Positions 1 to 13,329 of a stretch of DNA of 64,000 nucleotides are shown here, one piece after another. The notes below the pieces were generated by a model. It was given only the letters and a program-made list of their open reading frames with translations. It ran no database searches and had not been told where the DNA came from. How positions within the stretch are numbered: position 1 is the stretch's first letter; the number at the start of each line of letters is the position of its first letter. Where the stretch lies: contig JAFFJZ010000003.1 of the NCBI GenBank assembly GCA_018340375.1, positions 17,050,001-17,114,000 of the forward strand. The letters run 5' to 3'. Both the position numbers and the translations under genes were made by a program. This stretch comes from Gonatopus flavifemur (taxonomy: Eukaryota > Arthropoda > Insecta > Hymenoptera > Dryinidae).

Positions 1-95
1 ATCAAGTAAAAAGACAGAGAAAAAGAGAGATCGAAATACTACGACGAGAAAACCTGAGAGAAGAGAGAAAAGAAAGTAGATAAGTGAGTACTTAC

Positions 96-403
96 CGGGT
101 GTCACACTTGGGAATGGTTGTCCAGGCAACGAGGGTGGATGTTCGTCTTCCGGAGAACGCTCTGACGCGTATCCTTGATCCTGGGGCTCGCCAACCGCAC
201 CCAATTTTGTTAGTTTCAAGTCAAGTACCGCACCGGTGCCCTTATTTTTGATTTGCTGTCGATGTTTCACGAGCTCGCAGTCTGGTTTGTGAACGATCTT
301 CATGAGGAGATCGTCGTCCGATCTGCTGCTACCGCCGCAACTACTGTCAGCCACGCATGGTTGCGACGAAGATGAAGTTGTTTCCAAACTCTTATTGCTG
401 CAC
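96..403 (-). CDS. Internal exon of unidentified low-complexity protein (most downstream exon in window)
   Basis: On the minus strand this exon ends at a consensus donor (CCCG|GTAAGT, boundary at 96). It starts at one of two AG acceptors 6 bp apart (first exon base 403 or 397). An in-frame stop lies just upstream of the acceptors, so the reading frame must be entered here. Both acceptors keep the frame and both complete the AG left by the exon at 4060-4260; the choice adds or removes two residues. It encodes about 100 residues: a Ser-rich start (SNKSLETTSSSSQP), a basic middle (LMKIVHKPDCELVKHRQQI), then an acidic, Pro-rich end (GYASERSPEDEHPPSLPG). I do not recognise the family. No enzyme motif, signal peptide or membrane segment is visible. 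The gene continues beyond base 1. Confidence 0.72.
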
Positions 404-3400
404 CTACGGTTCAATTATTCATCGAAATTTATCATTCGTGTAACCTCACTCGATTCTCATTCTTTTCTTTTAAATACTCAACAAATCGATACATTTTTAT
501 TGGAGAATTCCAGTATTTCACAGGAAGTCGTTAACTCGTAAATTCGACTGAAAATTTCAGTATATTCACGGTGATTTTACTGTAAACATTGGAACTTTGC
601 GTTGCAGGATCCTTGAAATTTCAATAAATGTACTAAAAAATGTATTTACTGCGATTTTCCGAGTGGAAACATTTTCTACAATTTATATATAATTCTATAC
701 TATATAAAATATTGAAGTATATCAATTATTTATAATTTTGAAGATTCTTCCATTCGGGTTTCCAACGCCAAATCATAGTGAATTTTATTTAAAACGAGAA
801 TAATGGAGTAACTCGTATAACTCAATGTAATTCTTGATGAGAAGCACAACTTGTCTGGTTTTTGGCAAGAATTCGTTTTATTAAGAATTGCACATGAACT
901 ACTGCGTGATAAATGCGACACGTTGAAAAATCTACTTGGTTTTCGTACTGAAAAACTCCAATTTTGGGAGTAAAAGAATGTGAAAATCCTAAAATTTTCT
1001 GCAGTGTATAACTTTTGCTTTTTTACAAAAAGTTTTTATTTTTATCAAAACAAATACAACTGGTCCGTTTCTTTTACGATAAGAAAAATACGTTACATTA
1101 TTTTGAGGATATATCCTGATCCGAACATTTCAAATTCAAGGGTATTCTGTCGTACCGTAGTTTACAACGTTCATCGATTAATGTTTTTTGTACACTATTC
1201 GACTCGAGCTGTTAACGGAAAGTACCGACGTTTCGTAGCATTCTCTTATTTACTAATCAATAGAACGTCCTTTTTATTGAATTTCTTCATTCTAACCAGT
1301 GTTTCTTTTCCAACACACGTACAAAAACTTACCACAAAACTTTCGAATATTACAAATAAATATGGTACATTTCACGTCAACTGAACACGAATTTCCAGGA
1401 GCGATTTAAAATTTGAAACAAATGGACCAACTCTCCTGGTTCCAATCTTGCCCAAAATACATCCTTCTTGACACGTTCTCTCAAATCCAGAACTTATCAG
1501 GAGAAAAATGAATCACTGAGTTTTCTTCCATGATATAGCAGCATCATCGGGAGAACTGATTGTTTTTCAAAACTGTAGGCATGATTGGGTTATTGGAAAC
1601 AAAGAGTTTCATTGTTAGAAAGATATGTTATGCTATGTTTTTCTGGCGATCCAAAGACTTAGCACAAACACTTCCAAAATAGATCTTGAAAAATATCTTG
1701 CAAATAAGAATTGATCTAGGACCTGGTCCACCCCTCGAACCCATATCCTTAAAAACTTGGCTTTTTCACTTATATCCTGTTTTTGACGACTCGCAACAGG
1801 AAAGCGCCACAACCACAAAACAAGATGATATTCTAGGAAGAATTTCTCTGTATAATATTTCTATACGAAAATACGTCCTCACACGGCACATATTTTTGAA
1901 ATTGTAATGCATTGTAAAATGCCATTATATCCTTCGCAGTTATGGTACACAATACTAGAGATATCACGTATACGAATGCGCTTGAAATTTATATTTGCTA
2001 AGATTTATACGACTTGACAAATATCCATATCGTGCTTTTTCCTGACACTGTTGTAACAAGGATTTCCAGAATCTTTTTCTTTTTCTTCTTCCATACGTTG
2101 TGTACGTACACACATCAGATTGAAGAATTTTTGTCAACATAAATAAATAATCAAATTTATAATCACGTCGTATTACGATATCTTCGTTGATCCGATACGT
2201 GTAACTTCATGTATCGATCCGACTCTTTTTTTCCATTCGGCTGGGGACAATCAATTGTTATGAATTACACGCTGTCGGGGATTATCTTGAAAAATTTTCC
2301 AATTTATATACACATCGATGTAGCGAATACAGGCGAATCGAGACGAAACGTGAACAATATTCAATGGATTTCAATATATATACTCTCGTATGTGTCATCA
2401 TAATATTGTAGAATGGGAGAGTAGTGAAGAAGAAAACTCGTAAATAATTAATACATCAATATTTTTCTGTTAATCCCTTCTTCTCATACAATGTCAGAAG
2501 GATTCTATACGTTTTGCGCGTGGAATGGATGATTATTTACAAAATATAAGTTCGAATGTTTTATATCTAAACGAAATCGATGAATGTTATTGACGATGCG
2601 GTTGCGTAATCTTCGCTCATTTGAAGTGAAAATTTATAATCATCGTCAAGTCATCTTCTTTCCATAATTGTAATATTTTATGCATGCATGGTGGAAAATT
2701 TTACATGATATAAATGATCATCCTCGTTAACGGGTGCCTGTATAATGTAATTATATGAATATATATAGTTTTTATGTGGTTTGTATTATCAAATAATATC
2801 GTACCGTAAGAAAGAAAAATTCAATGCAGATGAGGATATATCACGCGAATTGAATAAAAATCAAGTGAATTCATTCATTTTCACAAAAATTTTTATTCAC
2901 TGATCCCTGGAAAACAAATACTTTTTTTATAACAATTGTTCTTTAAATTTGATTGGGATCGAAGGTGTCAATAAAAATCCCCACGATTTCGAAATAAGAA
3001 TATCAATTTCAAATCAATTCCTCCATAAAATATAAGAATAATCATGTTTCAAAGAAGAAACATTCTAAGAGTTGAATCAAGTTTGTAACGAGAATTCAGA
3101 TTTTAATACACAAATTCATATGCGGATCGAAGTACGATAAGATATTAAATATCCGTATGGGTGAAGGTAGAAAGGAGATTGGCATATGGCGAGCACATTT
3201 TACTGGATGTTGGATGAGATAATTAGGTGGAGATTGATGGAGGAGCGAAAGAGGAAACACATAGGTGTATTAAACCAGTTCACAACTTAGATGTTACATA
3301 ATAAAGATGATATGAAGAATCATGTTGTCCCATCTAGCCATCTTCTATTCGAACGGAAACAAGGATTATATTTGTATGTTTTTCATTACCTCGATTTCGA

Positions 3401-4059
3401 TATCACTTCCCATCCAAAGAGTTATTCGCAAAAATGCATGCATTCACAGGATGAATTCCAACGAAATGAAACTATCCATTCGATTACATAGAAAACAGAA
3501 TCAATAAACAACCTTTTATCCTACAAATAAGAGTATAGAAAATGGAAAACGTGATCCATATTTTAGCAACATGCATTTCCCGAGTACCAAGAGCTTTACA
3601 TAATCCTTCATAAGAATATCATATTCGCCTCGTTGAATATCTTTTTGGAACCATTTATCTGGCTGGTAGCAACTGTGAAAAGGGTTCTTGTAGTAGATTT
3701 GAGGGAGATTTTCTTATGATTTATGCAGTGAGTGGGCTTTGTCCAGGACTACCGGAGATAAACTCTCTTCGGCCTGTTATAAGATTTCTGTTCCAGATAT
3801 TTGTTAGAGATCTCATGATATATTTTCACGACCTGAATATCTGTGGCATGGCCAATTGCGCCAAATGATGTATTACACGGAACCCTGTGACGTTGAAAAC
3901 GAAATTGATTCTGAGGAAAATTCCGAACGAAGATACGATAACCGTACGAAAAATTGTCTTTCCTTGTATAGTCGCGTGTAACGTTAAAGAAGATAGATCG
4001 TTATACAGATTCTATAAGAGAAGAGTCTAACAAACTCCCTTCCCGACTCATTCACTTAC
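404..4059 (-). other. Intron of the unidentified minus-strand gene
   Basis: This 3.7 kb A+T-rich stretch lies between two exons with matching phase-2 boundaries. I see no further exon in it, although a small alternative exon cannot be excluded. It holds one short fold-back repeat near its 3' end (659-758) and otherwise only simple A/T-rich sequence. Confidence 0.6.
659..758. repeat. Short fold-back element, CCGAGTGGAA ends
   Basis: The left end CCGAGTGGAA (659-668) and right end TTCCATTCGG (748-757) are inverted repeats differing at one of ten positions. The interior is an A/T word series including ATTTATATATAATTCTATA (near 681-699). The same interior word and similar ends occur at 28385-28440, 29681-29798 and 58926-59042. 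Confidence 0.6.
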
Positions 4060-4260
4060 CTAGAATCTTGTTTCCGTTTCGGCAAAGTTCCGACTAGATC
4101 AAGATCAGAGTTCCTGTAACATCTGTCGCCCAAAGACGCACCTCCACGTGGAAATCTTTTACTGGAATCTCGAGATACGGTATCCACGCTACGATTCCTT
4201 CTCACGGAGTCGAAGTTTCCGTGTTTGCACCTGACCAGGTCGAGGTCACTTTGTTGGTAC
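4060..4260 (-). CDS. Internal exon of unidentified protein, DLDLV motifs
   Basis: This 201 bp exon lies on the minus strand. The acceptor is TTTCAG|GTACC (first base 4260) and the donor is CTAG|GTAAGTG (last base 4060). It enters with one base that completes an Arg codon begun by the exon at 4606-4842, and leaves with AG, so both introns are phase 2 and the exon can be skipped without a frameshift. It encodes 66 complete codons plus split codons: Arg/Ser/Asp-rich, with SDLDLVR near the start and SDLDLVG near the end. A third related motif, GTLDLVK, lies in the upstream exon. No globular domain is recognised; the composition suggests a disordered scaffold or linker with a repeated short linear motif. 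Confidence 0.75.
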
Positions 4261-4605
4261 CTGAAACCACCAAAGAAGGTGTTTCGGTTCACATCATGTG
4301 CGCGGAGGAACACAAGTAACTTGTAATTATTGAAATTAAATTCTCTTGTTCTCTTATCTCTGTTATTAAAAGTCTTTCAATTTAGTTCCCCTGCTCGTTC
4401 CTTATAAACGAACAAATATACACGTGGGATGATATAGACAGTGGTTGGTTTTGTTGTAAAAGTACTTTTAAGGTACACAAAGGTTTACTGCTACAGATTT
4501 TTATTATGTCGAGAGATGAAATTGATTTCATTACCGCTAGATACGTGTACAATTTTCTACCTGAAGCTCAAGAAAATCGACTACTGCAACAAAGATCGTA
4601 CTCAC
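4261..4605 (-). other. Short intron (345 bp) of the unidentified gene
   Basis: Bounded by GTGAGT at the donor (minus strand, next to 4606) and TTTCAG at the acceptor. Phase 2. Nothing else is seen in it. Confidence 0.7.
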
Positions 4606-4842
4606 CTCCACGGATCATTTTCATCCAGCGAATCTTGGGATCGATGTTTAACGAGATCGAGAGTTCCGGTTGGACCACCATTGGAGAAGTGGACGCCTAA
4701 CGACCGCTTTTTATGTGGCAACGTTCCACCAAGATTGCCAGAGATAGTATCCGACATGACATTATTATTTTCCTGTCGATCGTCGTCCAGCACATCTTTA
4801 TCGTCCAGATGATTGGGCAATGAGCCACAAAATTTGTACCTG
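4606..4842 (-). CDS. Internal exon of unidentified protein with NAGNAG acceptor
   Basis: This minus-strand exon has a T-rich tract and a tandem CAGCAG acceptor, so the first base is 4842 or 4839 and one codon is optional. It ends at TGGAG|GTGAGT (4606). The length is 237 or 234 bp, both multiples of three; phase 2 in and out. It encodes about 78 residues: RYKFCGSLPNHLDDKDVLDD, an Asn/Ser stretch, then GTLPHKKRSLGVHF and finally GTLDLVKHRSQDSLDENDPW. The DLDLV-like motif echoes the next exon. The end phase (AG) matches the exon at 4060-4260. Product unknown. The coding call rests on splice signals at both ends, consistent phase and non-random residue composition. Confidence 0.75.
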
Positions 4843-7800
4843 CTGAAAGAAAATCGATACATTTGAAATTAGACTTTGATTTATGATGATTCGTTATAAA
4901 TTTCAGTTGTTCCATAAAAAAAAAATTCTTCTTATTGAAGAATATTGCGCTATAAGACTACTACTACTCTGTGCATAATTTGTTCCTGACATTGCAAATT
5001 CATCAGAATTCTATCGTTGTTTCACAGTCAATTTCGTTTATGTACCGTAGTGGATTCGAGTACAAATTTCTCTTTGTGTATAGTATAAAATTGGATTTTA
5101 TTTGCCGAATATACGACTTGAATGTACATAAAACCTCCCAAGCATGTACGCTATTGCATTTGTGCGAGAAATAGCAATTAATGATGGATTTAACGTTCGG
5201 ATTAAGTACCGAAAATTATGCTCATGGCTTAAAGAAATTCATCACTTTGCATACTCAGAACAGTATCCATTTGTACCACTTTTGTATAGCTTTGATCTTG
5301 GATTTTTCTTTTTTATTTTATATGCAATCTACTTCGAGTATCTTACGTGATCTCCAAAATTGGTACCTTATTGAATTTTCCATAACCATTTATTCACAAT
5401 GCATGCATTTCTCTTTCTTGGATACTTTCATTCGATTCTCTCTGAGAATGTTACATCGGAAAGACGGGTTTAACGATAAAAATTTCTATACATAAATAAG
5501 GAAAAGGCAATCAGAGGAGAAAGAAACGCACAGCGAAACAAACTATGAATTTATATCAATTTTCACCATCCTCGTATAATAAAAATCACAGCCTCCGACA
5601 CAGAGTTTTGAAATCATATTACGGTTCTGGGTAAAGCTATTTCAGTTTATGCTCACATTCCCCTTAATCGACAAAATCTCCGAGTGTTGCCTGGAAACAA
5701 ACGCTTTGAAATCGAGTATGCATTGCTAACATGGTAGTTTTGTAACAGATTTAGCTGCAGGCAGTTCGTGCAGATATGAACTTCAATGTGGCGAAAATAC
5801 AAAAATTGGTGTTTATTATTATATTCAATGGATAGAAAAGGTAAATTGTCTTTGAATAGGAGGAGCGGGCAACGATGTTCATTTTTCCATGGAAAATAAT
5901 ATTACTCTTTTTGAATTTGAAATATCTTTTTTTTCTTTCTAAATTTTCTTACAATACAATAAAATGAACCATCGGAAATTCTGTTGCACGTTGATAATCG
6001 TTGATTATACTTGACGCTGAATAAACGGTTGGGGAAAAGATTTGTTCTTTTATTACCGTTCACGAGCAGATGAAATAGAGAGGAAGAGAAACCTTTGATA
6101 CTCAATAATTTTATATCGAATTCCATATAAAATTGTATGAAAATAGAAATGAAAGTGATAACCCATCATTTGTGAAGTGAAGTTACCTCTTCTACGGTGG
6201 TCGAGTTTATACTTCAGGTTCTAGAAAAGAACTTGCAAATCTAGAAATGAAATTCACAGGAACTGTGGATAAAAACATACAAGAGTACGTTTTAAAGAGC
6301 ATCAGAAAAATATCAGACCGGATTATCCCCTGTTATGTTTTGCTGAATCATCAAACGATAATGCTCGAATTTTTAAAAACGAATATAAAAAGAAGATATT
6401 CTTGGGTTACAAAATAAAACTATCGATTTCCCAAAATTGTAATATTTTCAAGGCAATATCTATTCAAATTACAATTCATGAGATAACTAGAATGAAACGT
6501 CACAAAAGAACATGGAAACATTTGTAATGAAACATCCTCGCAGCGAGTAATACGAAATTTGGCAAAAGTTCATACGGTACATTAGATCTTTTACGAATAC
6601 GTAAGAATAAGGAAAAACCGTGCCAAGATGTTGATAAATAAATACTTTTCATATTTACGAATTATTCTCAGAGAAAGCTTCGCAGAATAAATTCTAGAGC
6701 AATTTTCTAAATATACAATTCGAATAAAGAGAGGAATTTGTGAAAATCCACCAGATTGTTCTCGTCATTCTTTCCCCTTCTTCCAGAAGAAGTTAATTGA
6801 GTGAACGGAGGTGTAATGTTAAATAACCCAGTTGCATTGCGAGACTACGATTTTCCAGGGATTTTAAATTATCTTCCAAGGATAAGAACTTGTCACATCC
6901 AAGTCTTCGGCTTCGTTTAAGCAAGATCATCCGATAAAGAGGTTGATTTTTCAGCTACAATAAAGATAATTCACTGAATTTACGTAACGTGCGGTTGAAA
7001 ACTGATGGAACAAAAGAGCGTGTAATGGAAATTTTGAAAGGTACGTGCGGTAAAATTGATGCCAAGAAATCGCTAGATGATGGATTAATGGATGTACGTG
7101 GGCATGAAACAAGCAACAATTTAATTAAACTACATGTAACAGGTGCAAACTAACTTTGTTCTTGTAGCTTCGAATTTGTATTTTATCTCAATTTTGAAAT
7201 TTCTCTGAAATGTTAATATCCACGAGAAATTTGATTTATTTAATTCAATTTTATAAGAGTTTACAGTTAACTTTTTCCTTTTGCTTTGAAAAGATTTTAA
7301 TTTATCGAATTCAAATGTAGAATACTATCAAAATGTTGGTAGCCATATTCCAAATTTTTCGATTCTAACTCAATTTGTGATCCGTGATACGAAGATCGGA
7401 TCTCGAAGGAATTTAATGGAGTTCAGTGGAATTCAATGTTAGATCAGCACGTTCTATCGGTGTTAGATAAGTTAGATCTGATTGCAATCAACGTGTGTAC
7501 TATTGAACTGATCCAACATTCCGTTGAACGTGTTACATTCTTTTGGTGTAGTTCAGATTTGAGTAGTAAAATAATCGCCCTGCATGGAGACATGTGGTGC
7601 ACATTCTGTGCATTCAATATACTTCTGTAGTTCGATATTTCAAATACTCTTAGATTTCTTAGTACTCTTTAGAAGATACTCTGCAGATTTATGAACACCG
7701 TCATTGTATATTCAATTGTAGGTATAGCTAAAAGTTTTGTATGATTCAGAACGGTGTGTGGTTCAAATATTGTACAATAAAATAATCGCTGTATATTTAT

Positions 7801-10150
7801 TTGTATAGTTCGAAATGCCAGTTATTTTCAGTTCTCCAAGAAGCTTTATTAAACGAAGGGGAAATTTGCTCTCTCACTGTTTGAACTTAGTTGTATCGCT
7901 ACTGCATTTAGCAAGTATCACTCGATACATGTAATAATTTTCTATTACTTTACATACTCAAGTCTACAATTGTAGGGGAAATTCTACCAGGCGAAAGAGC
8001 TTCCAGAGGACGTTCAAACAAATTTCTACAATCATGAAATATCACTCGATTTCGTTTGATTTCTAAACAATAATCAGAATTTCCAAACAAACCATTCAAC
8101 TGAACTATCAAATTTCATTGTTTTATGATTTCTCGATAAACCACCTCGAGATTGATTTCTCAAAGACAATGAACTGCATTATTAGTTTGTTACTAACTTG
8201 AAAACACAGTAATATTTACACTCGGGAAGCTGCCAATAATTATTATCCCTCTCCCTCCTTCTCTATTCCTCCATAGAATACCTGTTTACTCGTCTCTTTG
8301 ATCGTACAGAATCGTAATTATAATCATCCCTCGATTGTCCAGGATACAAATGATTTTCATAATCGTTTGACGTATACAAACCGTAGATTGTTGAAAATAA
8401 TTCCCATAATTGAAAATGTATATGTATTTGACACTCGAATACGTCGTAGGTAAAAGAAATAAATCACGTATTTAACGTTCTTTGGAACCCTTCCAACTAT
8501 TACAAGCGTACGAACGGTGAAGTAAAGATCCACCACTCGAGTCTTTTAAAATATGCTGAAGAGAGAAACACAACTCGAATTCATGCACGCGTGAAAAACC
8601 AAAGAAGTAGCGAAGTTTTGATTCGCATTCACGAATAATCACGAATAAAAATTCAGATTCAATTTTTATCGTCATTCTCATCGTTGTCAGAATCAAATAA
8701 TACTTTTACCTCGCGTTTTTCCGTGGATAAATGGGAAATAAAAGCAAAACACAGTGTCTGCCCTCGCACCACAACGTTCACGTATAAGTGAAAAGAGAAG
8801 AATTTTCAGATTTATTACGGGAAAAAACACGTTTCACGTGTGCCAATGCCAATATTTCTTCAGATTGGTCGATAATTCTTACAAGTGACTCCCGAGGAAA
8901 AGGAGAAAAAGATTGTATCCGTGTACATTGTGGTACTTTTTTACGGTTAGGAGATCATAGACTGATCCACTGATCTTTCCTCGAGACGTATAAAGACGTT
9001 TTCTCCACCGCAAATCGGGGAATAAAAACATGAACCATTTGGCTTCCGATCGTTGTACGCGGACTCATGGCGGGTATCTTTTTTAAATTCAATGACAAAT
9101 AAAGGGTTCGAATCGGAGGAAAGAAACATAAAAAAGTACTTTGCGTTTACGTTTTTATTGGTTACGCTGGAGGAGAAAATGTGGACGATGATGGTACCAC
9201 TTGTGAGATGCGACGAGGGGATGATAATACAAAATAATGAATAATAATTCCTCTTGGCATGAGTCATTTACAACGATTTGAGGGTGGAAGAATCAAGTCA
9301 TGATATACGTAATCATATTTCAAAGATCTAATAATAAATTTCTTGTAATACAACAGAGACAGTGTTCTAGATTTTGCGAAACATATGTTATGCAGAATTT
9401 TTTTTCATATACATCAAGAGAATGAGAGAAACGAGGGTAGATTTACGGGAACACTCTCATTCCGATCTTCAACTCAAAATTCTTCCAACCGCATTAATCT
9501 CAGCTTCGTCTTTCCGCTTTACAACGTCTCATTTTTTTTCTCCAGAGCGTACAAGGATCGTGAAATATAGACGTTTGAATTGAGATTTTAATTGAAAATT
9601 ATTTACACGCTTTTCTCTTCATAAATTAGATTATTCATCCGAGTTCAAGATTTGTTTAGATTATTAATATCCATTTAAATCACAAAAGAGAAACAGATAC
9701 TTTACAGTTACACAACTTAGAATAATACCTCACGATTCTTTCATTCATTTTTCTCTGCGGTACAGCATGATATCGACTTTCATAAAATATATGCAATTTT
9801 GCAGAATATATCTGCAAATTTTTGATGAAATTTTTTTCTTGTTTCTCACAATCGACATCTCATACAAAAATTTGTTCAAACGTCCAAAAATAAGGTTGAC
9901 TCGCAGAGTTGTTTTATATCTTCGTGATTTTCTTTTCCATCTATATGATTTACTAGTTCTCAGATGTTTTCACGAGAAAGCATTTCCTTTTTCTTTTCTG
10001 AGTTCTTTAACGGAATAATGTAATATTTGTCATTGTCTCTATTCAACTACTTCAAAACTACGTTGACGTTACTCAGCTCCCATTATTCATACTTTAGGCA
10101 CAATTTGTTATGAGTTCGATTAAAAGGAATGTTTTAAGAATAAAACTTAC
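4843..10150 (-). other. Intron (5.3 kb) of the unidentified gene
   Basis: This separates the exons at 10151-10670 and 4606-4842, whose phases match (both phase 2). I see no convincing additional exon and no recognisable mobile element here; short open frames on both strands look like chance. Several A/T-rich, low-information stretches occur. Confidence 0.55.
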
Positions 10151-10670
10151 CTTTCTCTTTGAGTGCTCGAGCAGGGAACCAAAATTTTCCCGACGATATT
10201 CAATTTGCCTTTATTAGAAGAGTCGCAAAGATTGCCAGATGATTGAGTCCTTCGACCGTTGAGACCTTTACCATTGTGTCGACTCAAATTGGAGCCCATA
10301 ATGGCCTCGTTGGGTCCGAACGAGCTGTCGCGCGACCTTGACACGTCTTGACAGTTCACGGCATTTCCGGGACTGTTTTCTTTGTTCGGCCAGTCGAAGT
10401 ATTTCCTGATATCCTTGGCACTGACCTTGCTCGATATAGGCGCCGATGGCGTGGGTCGGGCACGTTTTCCACCGGATACCGTACGTCGATTATTATTGTT
10501 GTTGTTGTTGTTATTATTGTTGCTAGGAATATTCGAAGTATTGTTCAACGAATCGCCGTTTATCAAGACGCGTTGTACCTTCCAAGGTTCCTGACCTCCT
10601 CCTCCTCCACCCCCTCCGCCTCCTCCACCACCTCCACCTCCACTCGGAGGCACCGTTACCACCTCTTCAC
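10151..10670 (-). CDS. Large exon of unidentified protein, poly-Gly and poly-Asn
   Basis: This 520 bp minus-strand exon has acceptor GTTACAG|GTGAAG (first base 10670) and donor GAAAG|GTAAGT (last base 10151). It begins with two bases completing a codon (upstream intron phase 1) and ends with AG (phase 2), matching the exon at 4606-4842. The ~172 residues run: EEVVTVPPS, about 16 Gly from CCN repeats, QEPWKVQRVLINGDSLNNT, about 11 Asn, RRTVSGGKRARPTPSAP, then KVSAKDIRKYFDWPNKENSP, and a Ser/Arg/Gly-rich tail. The KDIRKYFDWPNKENS block is the most domain-like part and would be the best search seed. The homopolymer tracts come from triplet repeats near 10600-10650 and 10485-10515. Family not recognised. 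Upstream exons are not located with confidence. Confidence 0.75.
10485..10650 (-). repeat. Coding triplet repeats (Asn and Gly runs)
   Basis: Two simple-repeat blocks lie inside the exon at 10151-10670. One is TTATTG/TTG-type near 10485-10520, encoding Asn on the minus strand. The other is CCTCCTCCACC-type near 10597-10650, encoding Gly. The Asn block uses both AAT and AAC and the Gly block mixes codons, as expected for a length-variable coding microsatellite. Confidence 0.8.
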
Positions 10671-12637
10671 CTGTAACACAATTCATTCGAACTATGAGTA
10701 CATTTTCTACAAGAATCGTAGCTAAATTTTACATTTCTGTTCAGTATTTTCTGCTAGTAAATAAACTGGGATGAGAACGTTTTTACGACAATATATAAGG
10801 TGTTGTACGCTCGTAACTCGTAACCGTGATTAGGTACATGATTAAAACAGATGAGTCAGATTTCAGCAGAAGAGAAATATCAATGTCATACGTTTGAAGT
10901 TGACGTTCTCGTATTATCTGAGACATTTTATGTTTCTAGTCATAAAATATTGTAATGAAGAAAGGTTACGACTCCGCGGATGAATAAAAACTGAAAATTC
11001 ACTTGACACGTGTTTGAAAATTGTCCTCTTATATATTCAATGATTTTTCTCATACATTTTGCCGTGCAATTTTCATGCTAACATATGCGATACGCTTTTA
11101 ATTCTCTTAATCAAAATTATTGTAGTGGAAATTTACGTTCTCGAGCAAATGTTGGAATACGACTACGCTCTGAGAAATTTTAATTAAAAAATTCTCTGCA
11201 GATTCTCTGTACTAATAATCTTCCTTTTCGACTCTATTGTTGTACATCGAGATGAGGTTCGCAGATACAGAAGAGGGATTTCAAAATCAGCTTTCCAATG
11301 TTTCATCATTACGGCTATTGCACGAATTTGAGTCTCTTTTTTCTCCCCTGTTTCGTTGGGAAACTCAAATCACGTGATATCGTTTGCCAATGTGATCTTC
11401 TGCAATATTTCTGATATTTATAAATGGCGAAAGAATTGTTTCGTTCTTTTGTTTTTCACATTTATTTCCTGAAATTTGAAACGATATCGATACAAAAGTT
11501 TGATTTTACTTCTGTTTTGAATTTTCACTCAATTGCAAATTTACTTTTCTATCTCAAATGTCTATGTTTTGAGATACAGACGATTAATTTTGTTTGTCAT
11601 AAACCTCCACACTGTTTCTTGTATTTATATCATAATAAAGGTGATCGAAATATTATTCACCTGAAAATTCCCTTTGCCATTGGATTACGAGACCAACGTT
11701 TATACTTTTCAAACTAGGAATCGCAATACCTAATTTGAAATAGCGAACCTGTGAGAAAAAGCGACGTAATGATTACGATTACTTGTATCGGTACATGAAA
11801 CGTTTATAATACAGGTAAGTTCATGATCGTTATTACAAAATATTGGATGTTAAAAAAAGGAAAAGGTAAGAAACTTGCACGCACTTCCATAATCGCGAAC
11901 GTTAAACGATGAGGAAAATGAGCGAACCGTTATAATTACTCATAACGGTGGCCGATCGATAGAAAGGAAAATAGAATGTATATAATTGTGATGAGTATTG
12001 CTGTGAATGAATGAGCGTGAAATTTATACCAAGTTCTGTTATGTACATTAAATCCTTGCAAACTCATTTGAAGGAAAACAGTGTGTATATACGGTCATGT
12101 GATTACATTTTACAAGGCTATTTGTATTCAAATTTTGAATAAGAGCATGAATTTTCATGTGTGATTGGAATGAAGATTAGACGGGGATTATATTATTGTT
12201 ATACCAAGAGGACCCGAACATTACGTTTCGTTCAACTATTCTTCATTCAAATTTCTTGGAATAATCTGTGTAGATGTACTTTTTGAAATGTTGCATAACG
12301 TTGCTTGCCTTGAAAACTGTTGATGATTAATTGTGTAGAGGCGATCGTTCGTCAAGGTCAATGCCAATTAAAACTATGTCACATCTCAATTATCGTCATT
12401 TTAATTTTTCAAACAACAATACTCTGCTCTTGTATCTGTAGTATTTCAAATGATCAACTTTGAAAATTTCTACATTTATTGAACGAAGAAAATTTATTGA
12501 GCAAAATGATATTGATGAGTATAAAATCAAGGCAAGAGGCAGGAGCCAAATATATTTTTGTGGAAAAGAGAAGCGAATTTTAATTCCAATTGCAACAATT
12601 GAATGATATAATGACTTGAAATCAACTAAGAATCTTC
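10671..12637. other. Non-coding stretch upstream of the poly-Gly exon
   Basis: Probably the start of a long intron of the minus-strand gene. I see no exon, repeat family or RNA gene that I can support; short open frames on both strands lack splice context. Confidence 0.4.
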
Positions 12638-12851
12638 TGGGCCAGATTAAGTTGTCAGGCTTTGAACGGTCTTTGTCCCAGGAAATCCAGTCAAAAACTG
12701 ACAACATTCTTTCTGTCAGTGTTTGATAGGATATTCCATGTTTAGTGATTTCGGAAGAAGCCAGGTAGAAATTTCGTCAGTTATTGACCGGATTTCCTCG
12801 GACAAAGACCGTTCAAAGCCTGACAACTGTTTTTTGTCCGGATCTGCCTGG
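12638..12851. mobile_element. MITE-like inverted-repeat element, copy 1
   Basis: Two ~50 bp arms are inverted copies. The left arm, 12651-12703, carries GTCAGGCTTTGAACGGTC. The right arm, 12778-12827, carries GACCGTTCAAAGCCTGAC. The short interior is about 75 bp. The outer tail TTTTTTGTCCGGATCTGCC at the right end is repeated word for word in the second copy at 35433-35637, so this is a dispersed family and not a chance hairpin. No coding capacity and no clear target-site duplication. Confidence 0.75.
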
Positions 12852-13329
12852 TATGATCAGCAGGGCTCCTATTTGAATCAATAGAGCTTCCTCAAACGAG
12901 ACTTCGGTAAGCGAGGCTCAGGACTATAAGCTCCCGTAGCCCCTCTTCTGGTCCAGGCCTGAGGATCGTTTTCTAGAAGATAGAAAATAGTTGTTCTTTG
13001 CGATTTGTCATGAATGGAAATATACATGTATGTGCTATACCTTCATCAACCATTCTTGCTGGTTATAAAAATTAAATTAACGAATGTCCACTGTTGGAAT
13101 GGTTCCTATATATTTATTCCAATGATTATTGTTTGCATTCAGTTCAGTTTCTTTATTGCATTTGAGGAATATATAACCTCCGTGTGCTCAATGTATATTA
13201 TAATAATGTTTCTTAATTTTATAAATCTTAACTAAAAAGTAATTGTACTTAATCTGTTGGCAGTTATAATAGTTTTTCTTAAATAAACTTGTATCTTATC
13301 GTAAATGTAATATTAACATTGTCTGATGC
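12852..13329. other. Non-coding stretch between MITE and LINE remnant
   Basis: At 12860-12960 there is a GC-richer patch of short complementary words (GGCTCAGGAC against GGTCC..GGCCTGAG). The rest is A/T-rich and may be 3' untranslated sequence of the adjacent minus-strand LINE remnant. No gene seen. Confidence 0.35.

Noticed and set aside
10348..10725. Plus-strand open frames over the poly-Gly exon
   Set aside because: They are antisense to a well-supported minus-strand exon and result from its triplet repeats.
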